Shown: positions 31,085 to 43,480 of the stretch, piece after piece
Numbering within the stretch: the first letter of the stretch is position 1
How the letters are laid out: the number at the start of each line of letters is the position of its first letter
Origin: Dama dama
Lineage: Eukaryota; Chordata; Mammalia; Artiodactyla; Cervidae
NCBI RefSeq assembly: GCF_033118175.1
Contig: NC_083701.1
Location: 6,839,501-6,903,500 of the forward strand
DNA length: 64,000 nucleotides
Direction: 5' to 3'
Notes under the pieces: model-generated
Database searches by the model: none
Seen by the model: only the letters and a program-made list of their open reading frames with translations
Told to the model about the DNA's origin: nothing
Position numbers and translations under genes: made by a program

Positions 31085-31165
31085 ATCAACTCGTGGCTTT
31101 AATTTTCATTTACTTGAGGAGTAATGACTTTGAATTCTTTATAGTAGATACACTAGCCATTTGTG
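31085..31165 (-). mobile_element. old L1 ORF2 fragment
   Basis: GTGGCTTTAATTTTCATTTA through TAGCCATTTGTGTATCAC is the complement of the ORF2 3' region. Short and diverged. Confidence 0.5.
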
Positions 31166-31708
31166 TATCACACTGCAAACATTTTTGCTATATTTATTAG
31201 CAATATTTTTATTTGCAGCATTTTTCAACTTAATAGGGGTCAATGTGCTATGGACCACACCTACTGTTACTCTCACAAAATGTGCTATTTTAGAAATCAA
31301 CCTACACAAAACTCAACTGTAAACCTTACATTGAGTAAATATATTTTTAAGACAGCATGACCAGAGCATGCTTGTGTGCGCAGATGTGTATGTGAAACAT
31401 GCTGTATCTCTCCCAGCATCCTCAGTTTCTTAAAATCCAAGCATGGCCAATCCCCAGACTCTGATTTCATGGCTGGGATTTCTTAGAACACATGATAAGG
31501 AGAAAGGAATAATTCTGCTTTAGGTAACTGGTGCATTTGGAGTCTGCATGAGTAGCTCTATGGATATATTTTGAAACCAGTAGATGTAATTGATATGTGA
31601 AAGGCACATTTTAAGAGAGACACTCTGCTACTGTAGTTTCCGTGTTGCACTTTCAAGAAAGCCATTTGTATATAAAAATAACTTGCTTAGTAATTAACAT
31701 CCCTTAAC
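31166..31708. other. gene-free spacer
   Basis: No feature recognised. Confidence 0.4.
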
Positions 31709-31807
31709 CGGGAGTTGGTGATGGACAGGGAGGCCTGGCGTGCTGCGATTCATGGGGTCGAAGAGTTGGACATGACTGAGTGACTGACTGAACTGAACTG
31801 AACTGAA
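31709..31807 (+). mobile_element. BovB LINE, extreme 3' end (99 bp)
   Basis: GGGAGTTGGTGATGGACAGG to a fourfold GAACT repeat. It is the shortest BovB copy in the window and keeps only the ORF2 terminus and tail. Confidence 0.9.
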
Positions 31808-32107
31808 CACTGTTATGCCATTTGCAGTTAGCATGTTTTCACATCTATTGTATTACTGTTATTCCTATTTTATACAGGAAAAAAGAAAAAAAAAACCTAG
31901 AAAGTTCTAGTGATGTGCAAAAGTAGGAGGTAATTCTGTCCACCATTGCAGAAATATTTTGACTCATTGGCCTGTCTGTGTCTGAGCCAATTAGGAGCAA
32001 GACTCCAACATTGATGGCCATGACGCAGCACATGTCCCGCCGCGGCTCCCAGCTTGCTAAGAGAAATAAGATAGCACAAAGGGTAGAGCACGCATAAAAC
32101 CTTGCTC

Positions 32108-32205
32108 AGTAGATGTAATTATCCACATTTTGCAGCAAAGAAATCAAGCCTCAACAAGGTTAATGGACTTGCACAGCTACCTGGCAATGGGAGATACAAT
32201 AGAAT
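32108..32205 (-). mobile_element. MIR SINE
   Basis: ATTATCCACATTTTGCAGCA, AAGCCTCAACAAGGTTAATG and TTGCACAGCTACCTGGCAA form the MIR core in complement. Confidence 0.72.
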
Positions 32206-33501
32206 TTACCTCTGATTATTGGAAAGAACACTTTCTGTTGCTCCTTCTTCTCACTACCCACTAAGTTCATTCCTCCTAAATTTCTTGTGTTGTTGGCTCT
32301 TGATACGGTAATGAGCTCTATCTGTACCTTTGTGTTTCAGTGAAATTACACTGTTCTTGGGGTTAAGCACCTTTGTTACAGGTGTGCTTTGATGTTGCAG
32401 ACGTGACTTATGCTTCTTCTGCTTCCCCCATGGCCCCCAGCAAAATCTGAGGGGATGACAGAGTGTGACCAGATAGATTCTTGAGAAACAGCTGTGGCAT
32501 ATGTAGAACAGGCAAGATATAGAAGATATATAAAACAGGCAAATGAAGAGTTGAATTCCAGACCAGTATTCCCATGGGAACTGCACAGACTGTAACTTTT
32601 TTATTTTTATTTTTTTCTTTCAAGAAATGTAGTTGATACCACTTGAGTCATCATAAAATAGAGTTGGCGCTACCCCAACTCATCCTCTCTATACCACATG
32701 GCACATTTGAAGTCAACCACTTAATTATCATGGTCTTTTTGCATCATCTCTGATAATTTCAGTATCTCCAATCTATAAAATGAAAAAGGAAAATATACTG
32801 GCCAGGGTTGTTTATAAATTAAGGAACTAATTTTAACAAGGTGTCTAGCACCTAGAAAGCATTCAACAAGGTACAACTTCCTCCTTCCACCAACCACCTT
32901 TGTTATGTAGTGGTTGGGGAGTTCACATGAAAAAAAAAATTATAAAAAGCCTTTATATCATGTAAAATGCTATCTGGATCATCTCTCTGTTACTTTGGAA
33001 AATAGCTCAGACAACATGGGTTGTCAATAAATTCTAAAGTTACAGTGTGTTCCTGCATCTTGTGTCTTTGAGCCCCACAAGGTTCATGCGGCCTGCCTCC
33101 TGAGGACAGACTCTCCCAGGAGATTCTGAACATTTCCTTCAATAGCTCTGGACCAAAAATACTTCCGTAACAGTTGGCTCTTCTGAACGTACTCCCAGTG
33201 GGAAGGGGAAGGCAGGAAGCAAATAAACAAAGTGAATGTGAAAATATCATAAACCTTAGAATATGTCTGTTTGGAAATAACTTTTCCTAGTGTGTGGTGA
33301 CATGAGCATTCTCTGGCCATTTCAGTCAGATGGCTCGTTAACCCTGGGTAAACACCGAAGGGCCCCTTGTTTTTTGGTGACAGAAATGACCCCTTAAAAT
33401 AGAGTCTAAAATGGACAATAATCTTCTTTATCTTAAGAGTTGGTTGCTTTAATTAGGATTCAAATAATGTACATACATTGTTTTCACTTGTTATATAGCA
33501 T
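32206..33501. other. gene-free spacer with MIR trace
   Basis: About 32755-32880 (AGTATCTCCAATCTATAAAA, GTGTCTAGCACCTAGAAAGC) is a plus-strand MIR remnant. A-run at 32930-32939. Open frames of 66-110 aa on the minus strand have no recognisable product. Confidence 0.45.
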
Positions 33502-33709
33502 GTGTGCTAAGTCACCTCAGTCATATTTGAATTTTTGTGACCCCATGGACTGTAACCCACCAGGCTCCTCTGTCCATGGGGATTCTCCAGGCAAGAATAC
33601 TGAGTGGGTTGCCATTTCCACCTCCAAGGGATCTTCCTGACCCAGGGATTAAACCCACGTCCCCTGCGTCGACAGGCAGACTCTACCACTGACCCATCTG
33701 AGACACCTC
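33502..33709 (-). mobile_element. Bov-tA SINE
   Basis: GTGCTAAGTCACCTCAGTCA to CTGACCCATCTGAGACACCT, complement; B-box area mutated. Confidence 0.88.
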
Positions 33710-34857
33710 TCTACATTTTCTGCAAATCAGTAATTAGATCTAGGGATTTGGTCAATTTTAACCCTGTGAGCAAGACTTTCATCCAGCAGAAGGCACACCA
33801 GGTCTGATTGCCTCTTTTATGGTGATGTCTGCAGTCATTGATAATTATTGGCTATATCTATTCTTTCATTAGGACTTGCAAAATAATTTTATTCTAATTT
33901 TTTATTCATTCTTCATTTGGGGGTTATTCATTACTAGTCAATGAGACACAAGACAGTCCTCCTGGGAACAGGAGCAGAGTGGGCTTCTAGGCAAGGCATC
34001 CCTTCTAATTAAGAGTGGTGCCGTGGTGACTATGCTCTTATTTTGCCACGACAAGCATTGCTTTATGAGGTCCCAACCCCTGGAGCTGTCATAGCCATTT
34101 TACCGTCATGTCTTACAATCTGTTGAGACATTGCCAATAGATTAAGGAGGTAGTTTTTTTTTGTTTTTTTTTTTTTTTAATCAGAAAAGACTGGAAATTC
34201 TACAATTCATCTGAGTAGTGAACCAAATTTTTGAGCTTACTGTTATCTCTTAAAATAACCCATGTTATTTTAAGCCGCATTAATTCAGTTATTATCTTAC
34301 GTGCAGCCAGAAGCATGCTGAGTACATAACCGGTCAGAGGCAGATCGGTTATAGTGTATGGTACGCTGGTACGCTGGAACACCAAAATCCATCCTGGCTG
34401 GCTAATGGAGATCCACAGGGCAGTATACTCTATTACAGACTTGAGTTACAGGATTCTACTTAGAGGGGAGAAATATTGAACAAATGTAATCTTCTCAATA
34501 TATAGAAGAAGACCAAAAGAATAAAATGATTGCATTCCTGAGTGTGGGACCAATAACATGATGATAAGAAATGTCCTAACATGGTGCTATTGATATTTAA
34601 TCTGTGACTCCTTTTAGATTGATTCTTTGCCAAGACATCTACTTTTATTGAACCTGGTTCCACCTATGCCGTATACTGTCTTATGACATCTCATTCAGTT
34701 AGTGAAGGGCCAAATGTTAACTATTCCCTCAACCAGCTGAGATTCTTAGAATCCTTTCTGTGTCTGAGATCATATAGTTATATAGGAACATAACACAGAT
34801 TCTTTTCAACTAAAAATAGAGAATTTTAATTCAGAGGAGTTTGTAACTTCTTTAGAA
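33710..34857. other. gene-free spacer with poly-T tract
   Basis: A T-rich run at 34152-34179 is probably the complement of a poly(A) tail, but no element body is recognisable beside it. The rest is unassigned. Confidence 0.4.
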
Positions 34858-35035
34858 AAGTGAAAGTGAAAGTTGCTCAGTCATGTCTGACTCTTTGCTA
34901 CCCCAAGAATTCTCCAGGCCAGAATGCTGAGCTTGGAAGCCTTTCCCTTCTCCAGGGGATCTTCCCAACTCAGGGACTGAACCAAGGCCTCCTGCATTAC
35001 AGTCGGATTCTTTACCAGCTGAGCCACAAGGGAAC
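34858..35035 (-). mobile_element. Bov-tA SINE
   Basis: AAGTGAAAGTGAAAGTTGCT to CAGCTGAGCCACAAGGGAA. A deletion removes part of the body after GCTACCCCA. Confidence 0.9.
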
Positions 35036-35324
35036 ATAATTTGTTTTCCCCCAATTTACAATAGGAAAAGAAGACTTTCTAGGCTTTTTCTTATGTAGGT
35101 CTGTCTCTGCCCACTTCCTTGTAGGTCACCCCCAGGGAAGAAGAAATGTTTTCCCTCTAACTGTTTTTGCATGTTTGTACTTAATTTTAATTTAAAAAAA
35201 ATTTAAATTATAATTAAAGAAAAATTTTGCCATTTTCTTTTTTATCCTGCTTCTCATTCAGAATTAGAGTTGTGAGTGTGGCAATTAAAAGTACAGTTTG
35301 CCAAGACTTGAACACATTTTTTTT

Positions 35325-36520
35325 TTCCCAAGGAAGACATACAGGTGGCTAATAGGCATGTGAAAAGATGCTCAATATCACTAATTATTATTATTAGAGA
35401 TGCTCAAAATCACTAATCATTTTGATTTCAATATGCATATCTGACAACTGTCTCACAACTATCTCACAAGAATTGCATGTCTCACAATTGCACAACATCA
35501 CCTCACAACTGTCAGAATGGCTAGCATCAAAAAGTCTATAAATAATACATACTGGAGAGTGCATGAAGAAAAGCAACCCTTGTACACTATTGATGGGAAT
35601 GTAAATTAGTGCAGCCTCTATGAAAAACAGTATAGAGATACCTTAAAAAACTGAAAATAGAACTACCATATGATAGAGCAATTCCAGTCCTGGGTAGATA
35701 TTCAGAAAAAAAAAAAAAAATGAAAACACTAGTTCAAAAAGATAGTGTACCCCAGTGTTCATAGCAGCACTATTTACAATAGCCAAGAAATGAAACAACC
35801 CACATACTCCCCAATAGATTGTTGGATTAAGAACATATAGTCTATATATGCAATGGGATACTACTCAGCCTTAAAATATAAGGGGAATATTGCCACAGGC
35901 AAAATGTGAATGGGCCTAGAGAATAATGTTGCTTAGTTGCTAAGTTGTGTGCAACTCTTTTGCAGTCCCATGGACTATACCTCACCAGGCTTCTCTGTCC
36001 ATGAGATTTCCCAGGCAAGAATAAAATGGAGTAGACTGCCATTTCCTTCTCCAGGAGATCTTCCTGACCTATGGATTGAACCTGCATCTCCTACATTGGC
36101 AGGTGGGTTCTTAACCACGGAGCCAATAAGACAAGTTCCCAGAGAATATTAAACTTAGAGAAATAAGTTACACAGAGAAAGGGAAATACTATATGATATC
36201 ACTGATACATAGAATCTAAAAATGATACAAATGAATGAATATGCAAAATAGCAACAAGCTCACAGATGTAGAAAACAAGCTTGTGATTACCAAAGGGGAG
36301 TGGGAAGAGGGGAGGGACAAATTAGGGGTATGGGATTAATAGATTCAAACTACTGTATTTGAAACATATAGGTAAACAAGGAGAAGAAACATGATATAGC
36401 ACAGCTGACATATCCATTATCTGTAAAGAAATATAATCTGCAAAAATATTCAGTCTCAATATTGTACATATGAATCTAACACAATATTGTAAATTAATTA
36501 TACTTTGATTTTTTAAAAAA
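35325..36520 (+). mobile_element. old L1 3' region, interrupted by a SINE
   Basis: ORF2 C-terminal text (GGCATGTGAAAAGATGCTCA, ATCAAAAAGTCTATAAATAA, GGGATACTACTCAGCCTTAA) and 3' UTR (ACTATATGATATCACTGATA, GTGGGAAGAGGGGAGGGACA). Near 35390-35490 the sequence TCTCACAA/ACTGTCTCACAACT is locally repeated. Frames are broken. A Bov-tA sits at 35928-36140. Confidence 0.85.
35928..36140 (-). mobile_element. Bov-tA SINE nested in L1
   Basis: Flanking direct repeats AGAGAATAAT (35918-35927) and AGAGAATATT (36141-36150) mark insertion into the L1 3' region. Confidence 0.92.
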
Positions 36521-37215
36521 GGATATAAGAACATTTTAAAAATATAGCCTGCCCGGCTAAATTTGAATTTTATATAAAAAGCAATTTTTTTAGAATATCT
36601 ATGCCCCATCCGTTTCTGGGTTCATACTTTCAATTAATTAATTATCTAAATTTCAAATTTAGATGTGTGCCTTATGTTTTATTTGGCAATTCTATCCAGA
36701 ATGGCAAATTCCAAGGGTGGGGGGAAGGGGTAAAATTTTAAGAGTGCCACAAAAACAATGAAGTCCCAGGAACTTAAATTTTGAGTCAAGGTGAGAGTTG
36801 AGGAGACTGAAGAGTCACAGCTCAAGACCCGGAATGCCCTCATTTCTCACAAGGGGGTAGAAAACAGAGAGGGTGGCGTGTGGACAGCCTGATGGGGGCG
36901 CCCTGCGTTGCCTCCAAAGCCAGAGGGCATGGATTGGGTGGGAGGCTGAATAGGATCTAGGAAAAGCTGAAAGCAAGAGAAGTGTCTATTTTACTTTATA
37001 TTTTTATTCTTCAATTCTGATCATTATCCTTGCCAAGATAATATTACTGTCTTCTCTTTGACGCGAGTAACTTCAGCCAGATAGTGGTTTTACTTGGGAA
37101 ATGCATTTGCTGGACGGTCACATTGGATTGAAAACAGAGGGTTGTGTATGTTTGCTTGCGTGTATGTACACTGATGGGTCTGTGAATATACACATGTGTT
37201 GGTGGTTATTTTATT
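36521..37215. other. gene-free spacer
   Basis: Unassigned; G-run near 36718-36729. Confidence 0.4.
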
Positions 37216-37532
37216 TGAGGCTCCCTGGACCCAATTCCAGAATGGGGGTGGTGATTCCCCCGTCAACAAGGAGTGATCCTCTGCGACACCAGCTGGGTGG
37301 CCTACACCAGCTTAGTGTCTCCTCCTCCACTGTGCCTGGCTCTACCCAGAGAGATCATCAGATTCCACAGCAAAGAGCTCAAGACCGACCCCTCCCCACT
37401 CTCCCCCTTCAGACTTCCTCCACAAGCCTAGGTTGCCATCTGTACCCCTGACGGAATCACAGGTTCTCAACCCCGCTTGGATTCAGTTAATTGGCTAGAG
37501 TTGCTCACAGAACTCCGAGAAACATTTCACTC
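37216..37532. mobile_element. ancient interspersed repeat, left part
   Basis: GGACCCAATTCCAGAATGGG, ACTGTGCCTGGCTCTACCCA, CCCTGACGGAATCACAGGTT and GTTGCTCACAGAACTCCGAG look like a mammal-wide LTR or internal repeat. It resumes after the BovB at 38139. Family not named with certainty. Confidence 0.45.
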
Positions 37533-37543
37533 CCTAGATGACT

Positions 37544-38127
37544 CAGTTCAGTTCAGTCGCTCAGTCATGTCCGACTCTTTGCGACCCCATGAACTGCAGC
37601 ACCAACTCCCGGAGCTTACTCAAACTCATGTCCATCGAGTCGGTGATGCCATCCAACCATCTCATCCTCTGTCGTCCCCTTCTCCTCCTGCCCCCAATCC
37701 CTCCCAGCATCAGGGTCTTTTCCAATGAGTCAACTCTTCCCATGAGGTGGCCAAAGTATTGGAGTTTCAGCTTCAGCATCAGTCCTTCCAATGAACACTC
37801 AGGACTGATCTCCTTTAGGATGGACTGGTTGGATCTCCTTGCAGTCCAAGGGACTCTCAAGAGTCTCCTCCAACACCACAGTTCAAAAGCATCAATTCTT
37901 CGGTGCTCAGCTTTCTTCACAGTCCAACTCTCACATACATACATGACCACTGGAAAAACCATAGCATTGACTAGACGGACGTTTGTTGACAAAGTAATGT
38001 CTCTGCTTTTTAATATGCTATCTTTTATGCTGCTATCTAATATGCTTTTATGCTATCTAATATGCTGCTTTTAATTTCATGGCTGCAGTCACCATCTGCA
38101 GTGATTTTGGAGCCCAAAAAAATAAAG
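37544..38127 (-). mobile_element. BovB LINE, 3' fragment with TSD
   Basis: The longest open BovB C-terminus in the window: 143 aa on the minus strand at 37992-37561 (VVMYVCESWTVKKAEHRRID ... SLSKLRELVLQFMGSQRVGH). Direct repeats CCTAGATGACT (37533-37543) and CCTAGATCACT (38128-38138) flank it. Its 5' side contains a duplicated ATGCTATCTAATATGCT stretch (about 38015-38068). Confidence 0.95.
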
Positions 38128-38138
38128 CCTAGATCACT

Positions 38139-38465
38139 AGTTCATTGTAAAATGATAGAACTCAGGAACAGCCAGACGGAAGAGACGCGCAGGACCCGGA
38201 AGGAGGGCAGAAGGCTCCCGCGCCCTTTCCAGGCGAGATGCTCTTCCAGCGCCCCCATGTGTTCACCCGGGAGCTCTCTGAACCCAGTCCTTCGGGTTTT
38301 TTGGTGGAGGCTTTATTACATAGGCATGATTCATTACATCATGGCCCACCAGGGACTGATTTCACCTGGAGGTCCTCTTCCCTCCCCAGAGGTCAGGGTG
38401 TAGGACTGAAAATTCCAATCCTTTAATCACAAGATTGGTTCTCCAGGCAGTGAGCCCTCATCTAA
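38139..38465. mobile_element. ancient interspersed repeat, right part
   Basis: AACTCAGGAACAGCCAGACG, GGAGCTCTCTGAACCCAGTC, GGTGGAGGCTTTATTACATA and GGCATGATTCATTACATCAT. Continues the repeat cut by the BovB. Locally GC-rich (38180-38280). Confidence 0.45.
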
Positions 38466-38469
38466 GCTT

Positions 38470-38839
38470 CAGTTCAGTTCAGTTCAGTTCAGTCTCTCAG
38501 TCGTGTCCGACTCTTTGCGACCCCATGAACCGCCGCACGCCAGGCCTCCCTGCATCACCAACTCCCGGAGTTTACTCAAACTCATGTCCATCGAGTCGGT
38601 GATGCCGTCCAGCCATCTCATCCTCTGTCATCCCCTTCTTCTCCTGCCCACAATCCCTCCCAGCATGAGAGTCTTTTCCAATGAGTCAGCTTTTCGCATG
38701 AGGTGGCCAAAGTATTAGAGTTTCAGCTTCAGCATCAGTCCTTCCAGTGAACACCCAGGACTGATCTCCTTTAGGATGGACTGGTTGGATCTCCTTGCAG
38801 CCCAAGGGACTCTCAAGAGTCTTCTCCAACACCACAGTT
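38470..38839 (-). mobile_element. BovB LINE, 3' fragment
   Basis: Begins with a fivefold GTTCA repeat and TCTCAGTCGTGTCCGACTCT, and ends at TCCAACACCACAGTTTAG. It retains many CpGs (CCGCCGCACGCC), so it is probably a younger copy. Tandem in orientation with the BovB at 37544. Confidence 0.93.
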
Positions 38840-38944
38840 TAGATGAGTCCAAAAGGTGACATCAAAGAGACACCTTTATTGCTCTCATCACAGAGAACAT
38901 CCCAAGGGGTTTAAGAGCTCTGTGCCAGAAACAGGGTTAAGATT

Positions 38945-39058
38945 TATGTTTATCGTATTTGTTTATATTTTATATTTATATATCTATATAAATTTATATA
39001 TTTATATTTTGTTGTATTATATAATTTATATATTTATATTTATCATAATATAAATCAC
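38945..39058. repeat. AT-rich low-complexity tract
   Basis: TATTTATAT-type units for about 110 bp with almost no G or C. Confidence 0.9.
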
Positions 39059-40259
39059 AGTGCCACAGTGGTGAGTAAAGAGAGAATGTGTGTCTGTGTG
39101 TCTGTCTGTGGGTGGGATTATTTGTGGTATTTCAGACGGCAGTGGGGGTTGGTGTTTGTGTATATCCATGTGTAAGTGAGTGTGTGATGCTGGGTGGAGA
39201 TATGCAGGTGTGTGGAGTGGGTAGATGATTTTGTAGCAAGCCGTGTGACAGTATATCTTTCCATTTGATCTTTAGAAATTATTGAAGACTTGCTTTAAAA
39301 AAGTTCACAAGTGATTTTCCCTGGCTCCTGAAGTTTAATTAAACTTTTGTAAAAATACCATTCATACTCCTTCTCTCCCGTCTGGGCTTTGTGGCTTCAG
39401 CCTCTTTCCTCTTTTATTGCCCTATACTACAAGCCAAATGCTAAATGCATAACATCAAGCAGGATAAGGCACTGTTGACAGACTGTATATTTGATCTGAG
39501 AGAAAATATGTGTTTTAGACAGCCTCCTTGTCCTAGAAAATATGTGTGTTGTCAGAAGTTTTGTGACTGAGGCAGGAGGCTCCAGAAAGAAAATGTGATA
39601 TTAAATTGTGGAGCGATTTGGACAAGATTCACAAAGTACCTTCAAGTTTCAAGAACTCAGCAGCCAGCTCCACACGTGTCTGCCATAGAACATTAGTATT
39701 TCAGTAAACACAAATTTTTTATCACACATTCTATTTTGTTTTCCTCCCCTTTGAAATCTTCAAAAATTTGAGTAGGAACAAAAGATACGGCTTGATCTGA
39801 GGAACAGCCATAAGTTGAAGGCTTATATCACTTAGAGTGCATAGGACAACAACATCAGCTATTTACAGCATAAAATATAATGTGTTAATATTTTATTTCA
39901 TGTCAAAAACCACATGGTATGTAGAGTTAGGAGTTTCAGAGGTATTTGAAGATCGTGTGTGAGATACTTAATGTAAACACTAAGCATGTATTTTCCTTTA
40001 AATACAAGATATACATAATGCAGAAGAGTTTGAGTCAAATTTATAAGATAAATATAAAGAACAAAATTCTTTTAGTAGCTACTTAATTCATGTCTTCTTC
40101 TTAGCACGAGATGGGATGATGCACTGTACAAAGCCATGGCAGTGGGGGGAGCATCATTAGGACACTCCTGGAAGGAGAGACAGAGACATGCCCCCACTTC
40201 CAGATGAAACAGAAACAACAGCTCAGAGGCCATATTGGTTCCCTGTCTGCAGCTTGAGC
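39059..40259. other. gene-free spacer, GT-rich at start
   Basis: 39085-39230 is GT-rich (GTGTGTCTGTGTGTCTGTCT). The rest is unassigned. It ends in the left TSD of the next BovB. Confidence 0.45.
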
Positions 40260-40270
40260 AAACTCAACCT

Positions 40271-40757
40271 CGGTTCAGTTCAGTTGCTCAGTCGTGTCCG
40301 ATTCTTTGTGTTCCCATGGACTGCAGCATGCCAGGCCTCCCTGTCTATCACCAACTCCCGGAGTTCACCCAAACTCATGTCCATCGAGTCGGTGATGCCA
40401 TCCAACTATCTCATCCTCTGTTGTCCCCTTCTCCTCCCGCCTGCAAGCTCTCCCAGCATCAGGGTCTTTTCTAATGAGTCAGTTCTTCACAGCAGGTGGC
40501 CAAAGTATTGGAGTTTCAGCTTCGACATCAATCCTTCCAATGAACACTCAGGACTGATTTCCTTTAGGATGGACTGGTTGGATCTTCTTGTAGTCCAAGG
40601 GGCTCTCAAGAGTCTTCTCCAACACCACAGTTCAAAAGCATCAGTTCTTCTGCGCTCAGCTTTCTTTATAGTCCAACTCTCACATCCATACATGACCACT
40701 GGAAAATCCATAGCTTTGACTAGACGGACCTTTGTTGGCAAAGTAATGTTTGCTTTT
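40271..40757 (-). mobile_element. BovB LINE, 3' fragment with perfect 11-bp TSD
   Basis: AAACTCAACCT at 40260-40270 and 40758-40768 flanks the element exactly. Minus-strand ORF2 C-terminus MYGCESWTIKKAERRRTDAF. 5'-truncated. Confidence 0.96.
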
Positions 40758-40774
40758 AAACTCAACCTAGTGAA

Positions 40775-40998
40775 GTGTTAGTCACTCAGTCGTGTCCAAG
40801 TCTTTGCTACTCCATGGACTGTAGCCCACCAGGCTCCTCTGTTCATGGAATTTTCCAGGCAAGAATACTGGAGTTGTTTGCCATTTCTTTCTCCAGGGGA
40901 TCTTCCCTACCTGGGGATCAAATCCAGGTGAGATCAAACCCAGGTCTCCTGCATTGCAGGCAGATTCTTTACCATCTGAGCCACGAGGGAAGCCCCAG
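40775..40998 (-). mobile_element. Bov-tA SINE with 9-bp TSD, adjoining BovB
   Basis: Direct repeats CCTAGTGAA at 40766-40774 and 40999-41007. The left repeat overlaps the right TSD of the BovB by three bases. An internal 19-bp near-duplication (GGGATCAAATCCAGGTGAGATCAAACCCAGG region, 40914-40944) duplicates the B-box area. Confidence 0.95.
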
Positions 40999-41007
40999 CC
41001 TAGTGAA

Positions 41008-42240
41008 AGGTAGAGAAAATATTAGTGAAGAACTAAATTGTTTTAAAATATGATTCACTGAAGAAAGCAAAAAAAAAAAAAAAAAATCAAGATCTGAAAT
41101 AACAAAGTAAATTAAATTAATTTAAAAGTTATTTCACACAGTATTTGCATAATTCAATTCATATTATTTTACATTTTTGTATATTGCAAAGTATAGAAGT
41201 TGTTTGGGAATAATTTCTCATAAAAAGACTTTTATATGATTTAGATAAAATGAATGCCCCTCTTCTCTTGCACACTTTCATCTACTAAGGGAAGGATGGA
41301 GATTTTATTTTATATAATTTATATTTTACCATCTCTATCCTCACTTTATGTATATAGAAATTATATAAATATGTAAGCAGTTATGTATTTGCTTCATGGA
41401 TTTATATATTACATTTTGATTGATAATATGATTTTTAAATATGATTTTTAAATCATGAATATAATATGATTTTTTTAATTGCTTTCAAGTAGCATAAAAT
41501 TTGAAAATCTTTCTGGTTAGTGTACAGAGCTATAGTCCATTTTCTCTACTTTTTTATGATATGGATTAATGATCACTTATATTGTAAAAATCTTCCACCC
41601 TTAATAGAAATAAAAAAGGATACTTTATCAAATTTCAATCCCAGCAGCATTTTATGAGAATATACATATATATATACATATATATAAATTCCATCAACTT
41701 GCTAACAACACATGTAATTCAATTAAAAAAGAATAGACAAATCTATTTTGCAAAAAAAAAAGTAACTCATAATTTTCCTAATTAATAGTTAGGTTAAGTA
41801 TCTTTTAAATTTTTATTTATAATTTGTATTTTCTTTTCTTTGTAAGAAGGTTTAAATTGTGAAACTTTTAAAAGTTATATTACTTTTAGATTTATTTGAA
41901 GAGGTTCTGTACATAGCTTGGGCAATTTGATATATTGCAACACATATTTTTTCTCAGCGCTTTACTTATTTCTGTGTGTTTTATGAGATAGTTTTTCACA
42001 GAAGTGAAGTTTGACTCAGTTGATTTTTTTTTCCTGTATTGATTCTGCTTCCTGTGGCTTTTTAGAGATAATTTCTTTCATACAAACAATATAATCATAT
42101 TCTCACATAATTTCTTTTAAACTTTTTGAAATTCTTTTTTAAGATTGTATTCTTAAATCACTTATTTGTCTAAATGTGTGAAGTGTTGATCAATTTTATT
42201 TGTTCTTCAGATATATGACTTAATGATCCTAAGCCCTGTA
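41008..42240. other. very AT-rich gene-free spacer
   Basis: A-run at 41070-41087 and an ATATAC tract at 41660-41690. No coding signal. Confidence 0.5.
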
Positions 42241-42252
42241 AAGAACTAGTTT

Positions 42253-42460
42253 GGTGATGCTGGTGGTGGTTTAGTTGCTAAGTCGTGTCTGACTCTTGCG
42301 ACCCCATAGACTGTTGCCCACCAAGTTCCTCTGTCCGTGGATTTCTCCAGGCAAGAAGACTGGAGTGGGTCGCCATCTCCTTCTCCAGAGGATCTTCCCG
42401 ACCCAGGAGTCGAACCCGAGTCTGCTGCATTGCGGGCTGACTGAGCTATGAGGGAAGCCC
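42253..42460 (-). mobile_element. Bov-tA SINE with perfect 12-bp TSD
   Basis: AAGAACTAGTTT at 42241-42252 and 42461-42472. Many CpGs survive (GGTCGCCATC, CCCGACCCAGGAGTCGAACC). The perfect long TSD suggests a recent insertion. Confidence 0.97.
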
Positions 42461-42784
42461 AAGAACTAGTTTACCCCTTTCCGAAGAACTTTCTTTCAGG
42501 ACCCTGCAGATAATGCACGGTCTCCCTCACTAGGGGGCGCCATTCACACAACCCTCAATAGGGACTCACCCATTAGGGCTGTGTAACAAATGTCTCCGTC
42601 TTCAATGTCAACCATTAACTGAATTTCCAAATGCGAGACAATCTATTAATGCACTCGCTTATCTGCTCTAATGACCAGTCTGTATGCAGTTTACACATAC
42701 GTCACTATCTTTTAATTACTTAAGCTTTAAAATAACTTGTTTCTGATCAAACAGCAACATTTCTTTTGAAATATTAGCTAGATT

Positions 42785-43480
42785 ATTCTGTTTTATTGAA
42801 ATATAATTGACATACAACATTATGTTAATTTCAGGTGCACAATATAATGACTCGATGTTTGCATAATTTACAAAATGATCTCCACAATGACTCTAGTTAA
42901 CATCTGCCATCATACAGAGTTGCAAATGTTTTTTTCTTGTGATGAGAATTTTTCAGATTTACTTTCTTAGCAACTTTCAAATTTGCAGTGTAGTATTATT
43001 GACTATAGTCACCATGCTCTTCATTACATCCTCATGAGTTATTTATTTTATAACTGGAACTTTGTACCTCTTGATAGGCTCTGCTATTCTTACACATTTT
43101 CCCTTCCATATGAATGTTAGAATGCTTTGTCACATGCCATGAAAAACCCTTTTGGGATTTGATTAGGATTGCTTTGGATGTAGAAATCAATTTAAAGAGG
43201 AAGAAAGTCTTTACAATATCGATTCTTATCATCCTTGAACTAAGTAGATTTCTTCATTTACTCAAGTATGTGTTTTCACTGTCTACTTAGATGAGACTAT
43301 TTTGGTTTTCATTAATAATATTTTAAGGAGCTGAAATATATTGGTATATTTTCCAATATAAAATATTCCTTGCATTTTTGGAACTAGAATGGTTTCATTT
43401 ATTCTTGGTCTTTTATTGCTTTTTAACATATTGCTGAGTTGTGTTACTAATGCAGGGACACTCATTAGCCAAGTACTCAT
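42785..43480 (-). mobile_element. old L1 3' region (L1M class)
   Basis: TTGAAATATAATTGACATAC, CTCCACAATGACTCTAGTTA, TTCTTGTGATGAGAATTTTT and TAGTCACCATGCTCTTCATT are complement 3' UTR blocks. 43150-43290 (GATTGCTTTGGATGTAG, CAATATCGATTCTTATCATC) continues into ORF2-side text. Confidence 0.8.

Noticed and set aside
37561..37992. 143-aa frame as a gene
   Set aside because: It is the BovB ORF2 C-terminus in a 5'-truncated copy with no start context.
40188..40781. 197-aa frame as a protein
   Set aside because: It is the antisense reading of a BovB 3' fragment. The same antisense peptide recurs at every minus-strand BovB copy.
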